Positions 35,068-46,500 of a DNA stretch of 64,000 bases are shown one piece after another (the first letter of the stretch is position 1; every line of letters starts with the position of its first letter). The position numbers and the translations under genes were made by a program. The DNA is taken from positions 15,707,862 through 15,771,861 of the forward strand of contig NC_134675.1 in assembly GCF_030463565.1 (NCBI RefSeq), written 5' to 3'. This DNA is from Pelecanus crispus. Its lineage: Eukaryota > Chordata > Aves > Pelecaniformes > Pelecanidae. A model generated the notes under the pieces. That model was not told where the DNA came from. It made no database searches and was given only the letters and a program-made list of their open reading frames with translations.

Positions 35068-35812
35068 TGTCATGGTTTTGACAAAATGCTGTCCTTTTGG
35101 TAAACTTTGCTCATTATAATATCATTATAATACCAAAACACACCTCCATCCCAAAACCTACCCGCCTCTAAGGTGAGACCACTCCTCACTGAGCCTGCGC
35201 TCTGAATTTTTCCGAGCCTGTACCTTTAAAATGAAGCGAGAAAGTTTTACACCAATCGTAACAAAAGTATGTATGACTAGACTCCCTCAAGCTCCACCTG
35301 ATGTGTAAAAAATTAGCCTAAGAGAGAGGGGATGTTAGGGAAGATACCATCGTGCACTACTCTGACCTCTGGGATCAGTCGACGGGCTGAGCCTTTCTTC
35401 CCCCCCATCGGGACGCCTTTGGGTAAGAATCTAACACTTGGTCATACCAAGTGCCTCCCCAGGAAACTTAGAAACCTCTATAGAGTCACTTTTATGTCTT
35501 TTGATGCATCTGTGTTATCCATGCTTTGGTATTTGCATGTGCCTTGCAGTCAGTGAATTTATCGCCGGTAATCCAAAGAACCTGTGTGTCTGTTGCTTTA
35601 ATAAATTGCTTTGATTTATTGGTCTAGTGTGATAGTGGTCATTGAACGCGACCAGATGCTTTAAGTGTGGCCGTGGTAGTTCATGCAGCACAACTAGATG
35701 AAAGGTGCCTACGTTATTTGTGAATCCGCAATCGTGATAGTTCAGTGTACTGAACGCGACCGGACTTATAATGATAAATTGGGTACCTTCCAAAGCCTCT
35801 CTTGACGCAACA
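35068..35812 (+). mobile_element. LTR of ERV family 2 (copy 2)
   Basis: A 745-bp LTR, TGTCATGG...GCAACA, homologous to 27558-28314. The AATAAA signal is intact (35600-35605), but the TATA-like stretch found in copy 1 is deleted (gtaaaaaattagcc near 35308). The U5 motif tgatagt...tgaacgcgacc is again present in three degenerate copies (about 35630-35765). It is followed by primer site and gag, and preceded by 3' internal viral sequence. Confidence 0.85.
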
Positions 35813-35819
35813 GAAAAAT

Positions 35820-35837
35820 TGGCGTAGTCGGCAGGAT
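35820..35837 (+). other. Primer binding site, tRNA-Ser type (copy 2)
   Basis: TGGCGTAGTCGGCAGGAT, with the next base T also matching. It is fully complementary to the 3' end of vertebrate tRNA-Ser(AGA/TGA) including CCA, as I recall that tRNA. It starts seven bases after the LTR. Confidence 0.8.
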
Positions 35838-35841
35838 TACC

Positions 35842-36489
35842 ATGGATAAACTGCTGCAAAGATTCAAATGTGCGCCTTCCCAGGCTGGGAAGGAGTGGGC
35901 TCAGAAATTTTGGAAGGAGTGCGCTCAGAAATTTTGGAAGGAGTGCGCTCAGAAATTTTGGAAGGATGAAGAGAAAGTGGTAGAACGTATTGAGCAGTGT
36001 CAGGCAGTGCAGAAGTTTGGAGTGAAAAAGGGTAAAGGTGTGATTTGTGCAGTGTTAGGAGGTTGTTTGTCTTGTGCTCAGCAAGAGGCTAAAGAAACCC
36101 CTGCTCCCAAACTAGTTTCTGATGTAGAATATACAGCCTTAAAATTGGAAAATGAGGTATTGACGTCATCATTGGTTTTTGAGAGGGAGACAGGAAAAAT
36201 GCTAGGAACCCAAGTTGATAAACTCGTGAATGAGAATAATCATCTTAAACAATTGCTGGAAAGGGTTAATCGGCTGTTAGATCAACCTTCTGTTCCGGTT
36301 AAGCAGATTTGCAGATTGATGCATAGTGCAAGCTCTGAAACTTGGGATGGTGATATTTGGTTTGACAGTGATGATGATGAGGTCGAAGGGACCTCCGATC
36401 CTGAGCCTCAGTTGGTTTCTTTACGACCTTTGGTTAAAACTGAGACCGCTGTTGATGGTGATGGTGATGAAACCCGCACTACTGTGTGA
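35842..36489 (+). pseudogene. ERV family 2 gag, N-terminal part (copy 2)
   Basis: A 215-codon frame starting MDKLLQRFKC four bases after the primer site. Residues 18-41 are three tandem 8-residue units (KFWKECAQ type) from a 24-bp triplication. A cysteine cluster (ICAVLGGCLSCAQ, 68-80) is followed by a heptad-rich coiled-coil-like segment (about 92-147) and an acidic stretch (DSDDDEVEG, about 175-183). The TGA at 36487-36489 falls inside gag: the same frame continues directly with capsid-like sequence. The stop is therefore a disabling mutation, not the natural end. Confidence 0.82.
35893..35964 (+). repeat. 24-bp tandem triplication inside family 2 gag
   Basis: Three consecutive 24-bp units (35893-35916, 35917-35940, 35941-35964) of the form gagtgygctcagaaattttggaag. 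The copy at 28.4 kb has one unit. The multiple of three keeps the frame. Confidence 0.9.
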
Positions 36490-36723
36490 ACAATCCCATG
36501 GTCACCAGCAGAGTTGATTAAAATACAGGAGAAATTCTCAAGGCGGTCAGGAGAATCGGAAGTCAAGTATGTGTGTCGAGTTTCTCTTGAAGGAGGAGAT
36601 CGGATTATGTTAAGTGAAGAAGAAGCAGGAGGCTTTTGGGGACCAGGAGTATTTTTAACTACCATGCCAGGGGAGCATAATTATTCCTTAACTGCACAAG
36701 CTGCATACTGGCAGGTGGTATAG
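36490..36723 (+). pseudogene. ERV family 2 gag, capsid-like middle part (copy 2)
   Basis: Same frame as the upstream piece. It contains PAELIKIQEKFSRRSGE and GGDRIMLSEEEAGGFWGPG, a block with the same layout as family 1 gag (ELRDMQKDF...EAKQLG). A 1-nt frameshift at about 36711-36720 ends the frame at TAG 36721-36723; homologous sequence continues in the next frame. Confidence 0.75.
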
Positions 36724-37262
36724 ATCCTCAGGAGAGAGGAGAACCCCTGGAGATTAAAGCCACAGGCTATTCTGACCTGGCTGCAGCAGTGCAGAAAGCA
36801 GCCTGCATACAAGCAATATATGAAAGAGATGAGTTAAGGAAATCCCCGATGTTAGCCCCTATCAACCCGGCACGATTAACTCCTCTTATTCGTGGTCTCC
36901 CTGATTGTCTCAAGATGTTTGTAGCAAATGCCCCTAGATATGTAGCTAGGTCCATTATAAAACCAGAAAAAACTACTGGACCTCGGGGTGGAGTAAGGAA
37001 TCATACCCAAATACTTATTAAATCCCTAAATGAACTCTCCACAGCTATTACAAAAGCTGCCTGTATCCAGGCTATGTATGATCGTGGCCCTCTTGACGTT
37101 CCCATATCAGACGTCATAAATCATGGGCGAGAAATGGGATGGGGTGATCCATCTGTTGAAACTGAAAATCCTGGTCATAGCATCAGACAAATTAACCCAT
37201 TAATCGTCAACCTAGGGTTACAACAATTAATAAAATTCCTAATAGACACAGGAGCAACAGTA
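36717..37262 (+). pseudogene. ERV family 2 gag C-terminus and protease start (copy 2)
   Basis: This frame resumes after the shift with GGIDPQERGEPLEI. Two related motifs, KAACIQAIYER and KAACIQAMYDR, lie about 87 residues apart. It ends in FLIDTGAT, the aspartic-protease active site (DTGA codons 37245-37256). No zinc-knuckle motif is seen before the protease. Retroviral similarity stops immediately after the active site; the open frame runs on to 37406 through unrelated sequence. The element thus lacks the rest of protease, pol, env and a 3' LTR. Confidence 0.75.
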
Positions 37263-39140
37263 AGGCAAGGAAATGTCTATGACACTGGAGGAAAATGTTA
37301 TAGCTGTTTTGTCCTGCATTTTCACAGTATGTATGCAACTCATGGAAAACTGAGAAAAGCACACTTTGTTTATCACTTCGGGTTCAAATTCCTAAAAGGC
37401 TTCTAATAAGCAGCCATCTGGCTGCTGTTTAGTGTCCTCCATGAAATAAGGATGGTAGTCTGAACTGGGTATCCAGAGAACAGGTATCCATATAACTGGA
37501 AATTACCAGAGCAATTGGTGAAGAGGCCAGAATCTCTGGGGGATATGCAGTCTAAGTAACCTTTCCATAATGAATGGACTTAATTTAATTTTTTATGCCA
37601 TTAAACTGTGGAGGGTTTCTGTTTGATTTTTTTTTTCAACAAAAGTGTTGTGAGAGTCCCTAATGTCAAGTTTTCAGTATTGCTGTATTTCTAATATTAA
37701 GCCCCACATGATGGGTGCTGTATGCCTGTCTTGAGATTCCTAAATGCACTTGTCAAATTAAATGAGACAAAATACAAATAAAGACAAGCTGATACCTTTT
37801 TAAAACACTTATCCTTCAGCACTGCTATTTTGAATTGTGGTAGTTAAACTTTTAGGGTGAAAACAATGCAAACTATTGCAATAGGGGAAATAACAGGGGA
37901 AGGATACTGTTAGGTTGCAGCCTAAGAAGTAAAAAAGGTGAGCCTTTCCCAGGATAAAAATATTCAGTATCTTAACAAGCATGATATGTCAGCAAGATAA
38001 ATAAAACCATGTTTGAGAAAGAACTTATTTTAACTTTTAAATCACAAAAATTATTTTCACTTCACAGTGAATAATGAATGACACATACTTGTGGTTAGTT
38101 CTGCCTGAGATCTCTCCATCGTGAAAATTACCCCTTTCATTACTCAGAAATTACTGATGGTCACTCGCTTCACAAGAAAATATAAGCTTCTGTTTCATTC
38201 ATGCTTACTTCAGTTGAAGCTGCTATACTAATGTCCTTTTTAAACAAAAGGGACATTTCATATTCTAGGATCAATTAAGAGAGCGGAGTATTCAAGGATT
38301 CAAGCTTAACAGCATGCAGGAATAGAAGGAAAGCAACTCAATTTATGTCCTCTCCATATTCTTCACATATCAGTTCAATATAAAACCCAAATATATTCAC
38401 AATTTTAACATCATGTGCAAAATGTGTAGATCTATGGTTCCTCTGTGATCACTTGCTCTGAAAAGGAGGAAATAGATAATTAGAGGTAGTTAAATATGGA
38501 GATCAAGATTTTAGAAATCCTGGCTTCTAATCCTAACTGGCACTGATTTAGTCAATGTCTTTAGATGAAGTGCTTTAGTGGGGGGACCATTTACACACAT
38601 CTTCAGGGCCTAAAAATGAAGGTATCAAAAAACCAATGGCTAAATAAACACCTATGCCTTATCTTTTGTTTGCCCCAAATTTCTTGACATTGAGCAAGAA
38701 TCTTCGTCTTCACTGAACTGACACAAAGTTTTATATATTAACATTTTTTAAAGGATTTTTGAGTTCTTTATTTTCAAAAAAGCAATGGAATTCAGCCATA
38801 TTCCTGTCTTGGGAAAGTGGGAGATCATGGAAAGTGAATTGCTGCTAATAGCGGAGCATATGAGTGAGAATAAAAACTGGTCTGAAAGCAAAGGTCCCTG
38901 CAAGAGATGTAGCAGTGAACTGGGATGCAAAGGCAGGTGTACAGGCTCAGCTGCACTGCGTTCACAACTTGCATTCTCACTGCGTCTCATGCAAACCACC
39001 CTGACGTGCAGCATGCGGATGGTCCCATGGCCTGCAATGGCACCCGCACCCTCCTTTCCCCCCCAGCAGGGGGAAGAACCCACCTGTACCACCAAAACTC
39101 TATAAGGTCCCACACCTGCTCATCCCTCTCCTTGCCTTGT
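37263..39140. other. Intergenic, no recognised feature
   Basis: AT-rich unique-looking sequence between the truncated family 2 copy and the family 1 LTR at 39141. Overlapping open frames at 38.75-39.2 kb on both strands have no domain. Confidence 0.4.
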
Positions 39141-39694
39141 TGTCCTGGTTTCGGTTGTGATAGAGTTAATTTTCTTCCTAGTAGCTGGCATAGTGCTGTG
39201 GTTTGGATTTAGGATGAGAAGAATGCTGATAACACACTGATGTTTTAGTTGTTGCTAAGTACTGCTTATGTTAGTCAAGGACTTTTCAGCTTCCCATGCT
39301 CTGCCAGGTGCACAAGAAACTGGGAGGGGGCACAGCCAGGACAGCTGACCCAAACTGACCAAAGGGCTATTCCATAGCATATGATGTCATGCTCAGTATA
39401 TAAACTGGGGGGGGTTGGCTGGGGAGCAGTGATCGCTGCTCGGGAACTGTCTGGGTATCGGTCGGTGGGTGGTGAGCGATTGCATTGTGCATCACTTGTT
39501 TTGTATATTCTTTTATCATTATTATTATTACTACTTTCTCTTCCTCTGCTGTCCTATTAAACTGCCTTTATCTCAACCCATGGGTTTTACTTTTTTTTTT
39601 CCCCGATTCTCTCCCTCATTCCACTGGGGGAGGGGGGGAGGGTGAGTGAGCGGCTGTGTGGTGCTTAGTTGCCGATTTGGGTTAAACCATCACA
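39141..39694 (+). mobile_element. 5' LTR of ERV family 1 copy E
   Basis: A 554-bp LTR, TGTCCTGGTTTC...CCATCACA, with a TATA box (tatataaa near 39397), a decayed CRE-like site (TGATGTCA) and a shortened TTA microsatellite. The primer site follows after eight bases, so it is a 5' LTR. The + orientation is opposite to copy C, 5 kb away. Confidence 0.92.
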
Positions 39695-39702
39695 GTCCTT
39701 TT

Positions 39703-39720
39703 TGGTGCCCAAGGTGGAGC
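39703..39720 (+). other. Primer binding site, tRNA-Lys type, decayed (copy E)
   Basis: TGGTGCCCAAGGTGGAGC, three mismatches to the tRNA-Lys(CTT) complement. The position and the eight-base spacer gtcctttt are identical to copy C. Confidence 0.75.
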
Positions 39721-39813
39721 TTGAAGGGTTGAGATAATGACAGATCTGACCAGAGTGTGTTAAAACAAATGTTATAAGCATTCATTATATTAGTTTAGTA
39801 GTCGCTGGTCACA

Positions 39814-40290
39814 GTGTTGATTTACTTGCTCTCAGAGTTGTTGCATTTGTTCTCAGAGCTGTGTTATGTAACACCTTACTTGCCATATATACTGTTTATC
39901 AGTATTTATGTGCTGTTTATTACCTCTGGGAGATGGATTAAGGTTATCACTTTGCGGTACTGTGTAACACTGGCTTATGGTATGATGAAATTATTGGTCA
40001 TGAGACCAATCTTGTATTTGTACTCAGCATTGCCATCACCTCTGTACTTCAGGAGCCATCTATGAGAAATTATTAATAATTACACTTTTTACTTTTTCTC
40101 CTCGGAGAGCCAACCTATGGGGGAGACACCTTCCTTGGTCTTCCCCTTCTTCTCTAGCCTAATTACAATAGTTCTTGAGAATTTTGAATATCCTTGGGAT
40201 GTTCAAACCAGCATGTTCCTATTGCTATGTCTCCTGAATGTGTGTCAGGTCTTGCTTAGGGTTGAACAACTATTTAAGAATATTGCAGTT
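39814..40290 (+). pseudogene. Hydrophobic pre-gag region of ERV family 1 (copy E)
   Basis: This corresponds to the pre-gag frame of copy C. The frame from the ATG at 39814 is very hydrophobic (SELLHLFSELCYV, YILFISIYVLFI, YGMMKLLVM) and is interrupted once, by TGA at 40063-40065. It continues in the same frame with NNYTF, a sequon shared with copy C (SNYTF), then NFEYPWDV (EHPWAV in copy C), another hydrophobic stretch and QLFKNI. It then reads straight into the Thr/Pro repeat. In this copy pre-gag and repeat thus share one frame, although about 80 residues present in copy C after FKNI are deleted here. Confidence 0.6.
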
Positions 40291-40440
40291 ACTCCAACCC
40301 CCACGACAGGCATTGCGGCCACTCCAACTGCCACAACAGGCACTGTGGCTACTCAAACATAGGCGACAGGCATTGTGGTTACTCCAACCCCCACGACAGG
40401 CACTGTGGCTACTCAAACCCCGGTGACAGGCATTGCAGTT
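40291..40440 (+). repeat. 30-bp coding minisatellite in gag (copy E)
   Basis: Five exact-length 30-bp units, each actcmaac...gacaggcaytgyggyt, at 40291, 40321, 40351, 40381 and 40411, plus a partial sixth. They encode ATPTPTTGT-type repeats. The third unit contains an in-frame TAG (40360-40362). Confidence 0.92.
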
Positions 40441-41470
40441 ACTCCAACCTGTGTTGGTATCAGTCGCCCCCATACACAAGAAGAAATCTTGGAAGTGAAA
40501 GTCAGCTCGTTTAGTAAGGGACGAAGAAGCTTCTCCTAAGAGGGAACAGGGGGAAGAAGCATACTGCCCTGCCAGCAAGGAGGCAGACTACTCTCAAGCA
40601 GGGCCATCATGAGAACAGGAGGAAGAAGAGGAAGAATTCCCTGCTTCACCCCGAGGAAGAACTTGGCAGGAGCGTTCATCCTCTTCCTCAGAGGGAGAGG
40701 AAGAACTCATAAATGAGACAGTAACCACCCGATCTCTATCCCTGAGTGAGCTGCGAGATATGTGAAAGGATTTCAGCCGTTGTCCAGGCGAACACATTAT
40801 CACCTGGCTGCTCTGATGCTGGGTTAATGGGGCCAGTAGCCTGGAATTAGTGGGTAAGGAAGCCAAGCAGCTGGGATCCCTTTCTAGGGAAGTGGGCATT
40901 GACAAAGCAATTGGAAAAGGGGCACAAGTCCTCAGCCTCTGGAGGCGACTCTTGTCAAGCGTGAAGGAAAGGTATCCCTTCAAGGAAGATGTTATATATC
41001 GCCCAGGCAAATGGACCACCGCAGAGAAAGGTATCCAGTACCTGAGGGAATTAGGAATGCTGGAGGTGATTTATGATGACCTGAACAACGAGCAGTTGCC
41101 CAAAGATCCAGATGAAGTCCAGTGCACACGACCCATGTGGTGGAAGTTTGTACGGAGCGCACCAGCGTCGTATGCCAACTCATTGGCAGTAATGACCTGG
41201 AAAGACGGAAAGGAACCAATGGTGGATGAATTGGTTGGCCAACTCCAGCAATCCGAAGAAAGTCTCTCTTCCTCCCTCATCTTGGCGGTGGAGAAAGTGT
41301 CCTGGAAGGTCCAGCAATTCAAAGAGGATATGCCCTACTCCCCACTTGTACAGACCAGTATCTCAGCTATTAGGACTGGTGTTCCTCTGCTCAAGAGAGA
41401 GGATATAGAGAGTACACAACACAGGGTACCCTGTGGTTTTACATGTGTGACCATGGAGGAATTTGAGTGG
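40441..41470 (+). pseudogene. ERV family 1 gag (copy E), truncated
   Basis: Gag homologous to copy C, reading in a frame shifted from the Thr/Pro repeat. Two TGA codons (40763-40765 and 40814-40816) interrupt the capsid-like block. The longest remaining frame begins at 40850 (GKEAKQLGSLSREVGIDKAIGKG) and contains SLWRRLLSSVKERYPFKEDV and SAPASYANSLAVMTWKDG. Similarity to copy C fades at about 41465, after which the frame runs into unrelated sequence. Protease, pol and the 3' LTR are absent. Confidence 0.82.
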
Positions 41471-43190
41471 TTCAGTCTTCCATATATCCAGCTACTGGGA
41501 CTTCTAGTAATGACATTTTCTTTTTCAAGTGTAGTGTAGTCTTGATGTAGTCTCATAGACAGTTAATTGTTCAGACTTTTCAATGTTAAGATAGAATTCT
41601 TGAATACAGGATTAATGTCTCTTCATGGGCATTTAAATTCTATAATGGTAACAACTGGAGGAGGAAGATACCCACATGTGCCTGAATCTGTCCTTCTGGC
41701 AATTCTCTGCAATGCCCCCTTCATTGCAATAAACCTGTTGTCTGTTTGCAGGATACAACCATGCTACAGGCCTAAAATGCTTCTTTTCAATGTATTTGTG
41801 GAAAATGCTGTTTCATTTCATGCAGTGACAAAAAAAAACCATTTTGTCTGATCGTCATAGACCCTCGTTAATACAAAAAAGCAGTGGTATTAATGTGAAT
41901 AACGCTTATGCGACTTTGCCTGCAATGTGTCTAGTATGGAGAATGACTAACATTCAGGTTTTCTTAGTAACTCCATTATGTCAACATTTCCTGTTTGCAA
42001 TAGTTATGGATTTCTCTTTCATTGAAACATGCTGAGTTGGGCAATGTGGCCTCTTGCTGGGCAGTCTGGAAAGATGAAGCTACAAACTGCACTAAATTAC
42101 AGCTGAATCCACTGTTGCAGATTCCCTCCATCCTCCACACCCATGGTGTTTTGTTTTCCCTTTTGTTCCACAGGCACCTCTCCTTTTCAATTTTATTTTT
42201 CTGTGATCTGATGTAGGGTTAAAGAATGGAAGGGAAACACAGGGGGGAAATGAAAGTGGAAAAGATCTTTGCCCAACTGCTTAAATAATAGGGCACTGTC
42301 AAAGTGCACAAAGAATAAGGTAGTCCTTTTCTATTAATTTTTTTAAGTTATTTATTTCTATAGGACCCTTGTTGATTTAGGTGAATGATGCAATGACTGA
42401 AGATGACTGTCTACATGCTATTCACTTTTTCTGAAACTTGCACCCCTTTGCTGTATTCTGACATAAGACAGGTTGTTAAAAGAGTGTTTGCTACAATTGT
42501 ATCTGAAAAGCTGAACAGCAAAATTTGAAAAAACAGCAATCACCCAACCAATTTTTATAAGAATGATTTGTTTCATATATGCAGTCTGCTGATAAAAATA
42601 TCAACAACAGAACTCCTATTGGCTTCATTGGATTGAGCTGCTGTTGACTGTATTTGTTCTGTCCAGGAAAAATTAGTTTTAAATTTCATTCCAAAAGCAC
42701 AAGAACTTGTCAGTGCTTCGATTTTTTTTCCAAAGGCAAGTTCCATTTTCCTGTGTTAGCTGTCCAGAAAGCTGTGTGTTGTGGCTCCCAAGTCCCGCCT
42801 GTGCAGTTATCAGTTCTGGTGTTCCAGTGGAAGGTGCTGGTGGAGTAAGAAGGTCTCACATCATTTGCATCAACTTCAGAAGGAAGACAGAAAAGTTGGA
42901 TTTAACAGGAGACTTGCAGACAGCAAGGCATTACAGCGATGGGTTCTAAGCTGCTGTGCTGTGCATCCTCTGGATTAAGTTTAGGGTCCACAGTATCATT
43001 TGTAGATACCAGCTATTGTAATCATAAAATCTGAAGATCACAATTATAGAAATCATCGAGGTAAGAGCTCAACTTAGTGATTACGTCTATGCTGATAAAT
43101 TAAGCATAACAGGGATCTTTTCCCGGCATAGAGGCTGATCCTCTTAGGAGAGCCCACAGCCTATCTATTAACCCTCCTTGCCTTCCCAAA
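41471..43190. other. Intergenic, no recognised feature
   Basis: AT-rich sequence between the truncated ERV and the CR1 copy. No exon, RNA gene or repeat was recognised. Confidence 0.4.
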
Positions 43191-44061
43191 CATAGAATCA
43201 TAGAATCATAGAATCGTTTAGGTTGGAAAAGACCTTTAAGATCATCCAGTCCAACCATTAACCTAACGTTACCAAGTCCACACTAAACCAGTTAAGGGTA
43301 GACTAAACCATGTCCCTGAGTGCCACGTCTACCCGTTTTTTGAACGCTTCCAGGGATGGTGACTCCACCACCTCTCTGGGCAGCCTGTTCCAATGCTTGA
43401 CTACCCTTTCCGTGAAGACATTTCTCCTAATATCCAACCTAAACCTCCCCTGGCGCAGCTTGAGCCCATTTCCTCACGTCCTATTGCTAACTACTTGGGA
43501 GAAGAGACCAACACCCACCTCACTACAACCTCCTTTCAGGTAGTTGTAGAGAGCGATAAGGTCTCCCCTCATCCTCCTCTTCTCCAGGCTAAACAGCCCC
43601 AGTTCCCTCAGCCGCTCCTCATAAGGCCTGTGCTCCAGACCCTTCACCAGCTTCGTTGCCCTTCTCTGGACACGCTCCAGCACCTCAATGACATTCTTGT
43701 ATTGAGGGGCCCAAAACTGGACACAGTATTCCAGGTGTGGCCTCACCAGCGCCGAGTACAGGGGGACAATCACCTCCCTGCTCCTGCTGGCCACACTATT
43801 CCTGATACAAGCCAGGATGCTGTTGGCCTTCTTGGCCACCTGGGCACACTGCTGGCTCATGTTCAGCCGGCTGTCGACCAACACCCCCAGGTCCTTTTCG
43901 GCCAGGCAGCTTTCCAGCCACTCTTCCCCAAGCCTGTAGTGTTGCATGGGGTTGTTGTGACCCAAGTGCAGGATCTGGCACTTGGCCTTGTTAAACCTCA
44001 TACAGTTGGCCTCAGCCCATCGATCCAGCCTGTCCAGATCCCTCTGCAGGGCCATCCTGGA
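43191..44061 (-). mobile_element. CR1 LINE, 5'-truncated, antisense
   Basis: The 3' end is at 43191 with three tail repeats (catagaatcatagaatca). The - strand frame 44070-43474 encodes the C-terminal part of CR1 [56 protein letters not shown] and [17 protein letters not shown]. It is the same subfamily as the CR1 at 57-59 kb. It breaks off at its 5' side at about 44061, before the FADD catalytic motif. The frame is open for about 190 codons but truncated at both ends. Confidence 0.93.
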
Positions 44062-45927
44062 AATTACCATGTCTAGGAAATTTTGGGAGTCAATTTGTTG
44101 TCTTGGACCAAAACCTTGCTGAGGACGATTCTAATGATCTAACAGCATTGAGTGTCACTGCCAAGGAACATTCCACAGCACTATTTAATTCATTAGTATT
44201 GGTCTAGCTAGCATCACCTGTATGCCTTGTACCTCAGTGCAGTGCTAACCCTCAGTACACAGCTGGTACAACATGAGACAGGACCACTTCACATAACTTT
44301 TTTGGCAATGTTTGAGTTCTTGGACCCTATGTTTAAGTACATGAGCTCCAAAACTCTAAGCCTCTTTGAAAAGGGAGATTTTTCCCTCTGCACTGGAAGA
44401 CTCCACTGGAAGAGATTACAACACAGAAACAGTAGTGCCCTGTGGCTCGCAGCTGTATATTCCACTGGTCTGGTATTGTCATGTCACAGCAAGCAATAGC
44501 CCCATCTTCTGTGGGTGTACAAAGTCCACAGGGAGATTTCCTCATATAAAATCAGGCCAGGATTCTGTTTATTGTCAAAAAAGAGAAAAGACTGTTCACA
44601 TCAGCAAAAGACACAGACAAAATGCTTAAACTGATAAATGATGATAGAGGGGGAGAATATATAATCCCAGTGATATAGAGTTTACTTCAATGAGTTGTGC
44701 TAGCCAACCTTTCAAAAATACATGTGTTCCCATATACTGTTTAGCTTCCCTATTTCCTCCACACTGAATTCTTCTGCAAGACAAGAAGGGACTGGCTTTT
44801 GCACTTTTTATATTTGTGAAGTAAGCCATTAATAGCCAGGTATGCTCTGAAGGACATTCAGTGTGAAGGAAATAGGAGAGAAATGAGTGATCAGAGTGGT
44901 TTTCATGACCTGAGGATCAAGGAAGACAAGTGACTTATGCCCTGTTGCTTGTGACAAGTACAACATCTAGGGAAAACGAGTCTTGTGAAACCACTTGTTT
45001 TTATGGCAGAAAAAGGAAAAAAAGCTGACACTGAAAATAAACAGGAATTTAAGATTATGACCACAGACATTCAGCATCTGACACAAAATGCTGAGTAAGT
45101 TTGAAAGGACTCTTGCTAGCAAACAGGAACTGTTTACTAATCTAATGGCTTAGCTCTGATATGTTTTTAAATTAAATGTCATAATGCTCGGGGTTAGATG
45201 ATCTCTTGACAAAATAAAGGCCTGAACCTACCAGTTGCCACACATCACAAGTGCCACTGAGGCTTTCTACACTAAATTCAGCTTTTCAGCAAGGTTAAAC
45301 CTGCCAGACAGAGTATTAGATACTTTTCCCAGGGTAATTTTGCTCAATTAGAAGAAAACAGGTAGGGTGAGCTCCTGAAGAAAAAAGGAAAGGTTGCTCT
45401 TTTAGCTGCACACAACTGAACTGAATGACAAAGTACATCTGTAGTATGATCTAGCAGTTTTGGTGATACAAATGAGGACCCACATTTAAAAATTCAGAAC
45501 ATAAGACAGTTCTTCACTTCCTGGGGAATTCAGATTATTTCACTTTAGTGGAAAGAGACTGATTTATATATATGCTGTTCCTAATCCCATACTGCGGACA
45601 GAAGTTTAAAAGTATGTTTTAAATACTCAGAACTAATATTACAGATGAACAAATCATTTTAAAGTGATCATGATTTTAGAAGAGACATCTGGGTAGCCTG
45701 GCATAAAAATTCAACAATTTAAAATTATTTATTGCAGTTGGATGAATTATTCATTGCAATTCATCTGACCAATTTGGCAATTTATCTGCATATAAGTTCA
45801 TAATTTTTTAAAAAATAAAATTATTTTTCAACATGCCTTCACATTTTACAAGGCTTAGAATTTGGCCCTGCATACATTTGGTATGTCAAAAGGTGTGAAA
45901 AAAGATCTTTTATATTAAATTGGCTGC
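44062..45927. other. Intergenic, no recognised feature
   Basis: AT-rich sequence with no recognised exon or mobile element. Confidence 0.4.
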
Positions 45928-46500
45928 TGTCGTGGTTTAGCCCCAGCCAGCAACTAAGCACCACGCAGCCGCTCACTCACTCCCCCTACCCCGATGGGAT
46001 GGGGGAGAGAATTGGAGGAGTAAGAGTGAGAAACACTCCTGGGTTGAGATAAGAACAGTTTAATAATTGAAATAAAGTAAAATAGTAATGATAATATTAA
46101 CAATATAATAATGATAATAACAATAATAATATACAAAGCAAGTGATGCACAATGCAATTGCTCACCACCCGCCGACTGATACGCGGACAGTTCCCGAGCA
46201 GCGATCGTGGCTCCCCGGCCAACCCCCCCCAGTTTATATACTGGGCATGACGTCATATGCTATGGAATAGCCCTTTGGTCAGTTTGGATCAACTATTCTG
46301 GCTGTGCCCCCTCCCAGTTTCTTGTGCACCTGGCAGAGCATGGGAAGCTGAAAAGTCCTTGACTAGCATAAGCAGTACTTAGCAACAACTAAAAACATCA
46401 GTGTGTTATCAACAACATTCTTCTCCTACTAAATCCAAAACACAGCACTATGCCAGCTACTAGGAAGAAAATTAACTCTATCCCAGCCGAAACCAGGACA
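45928..46500 (-). mobile_element. Solo LTR, ERV family 1 (copy F)
   Basis: A 573-bp complete LTR on the - strand (TG...CA). Flanks are gctgc on the left and gctcc on the right, a 5-bp target duplication with one mismatch. It keeps an intact palindromic CRE (TGACGTCA, 46248-46255) next to the TATA box (46234-46240). ATT-type microsatellite at about 46078-46135. No internal sequence, so a solo LTR. Confidence 0.92.
46248..46255. promoter_or_regulatory. CRE-like site in LTR copy F
   Basis: Perfect TGACGTCA palindrome (consensus for CREB/ATF factors), just upstream of the LTR TATA box on the - strand. Copies A, C and E have TGATGTCA here. Confidence 0.6.

Noticed and set aside
38748..39212. Overlapping frames of 95-121 codons on both strands before LTR copy E
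   Set aside because: No domains; some run into the LTR itself.
43393..44076. 227-codon + strand open frame
   Set aside because: Antisense shadow of the CR1 copy on the - strand.
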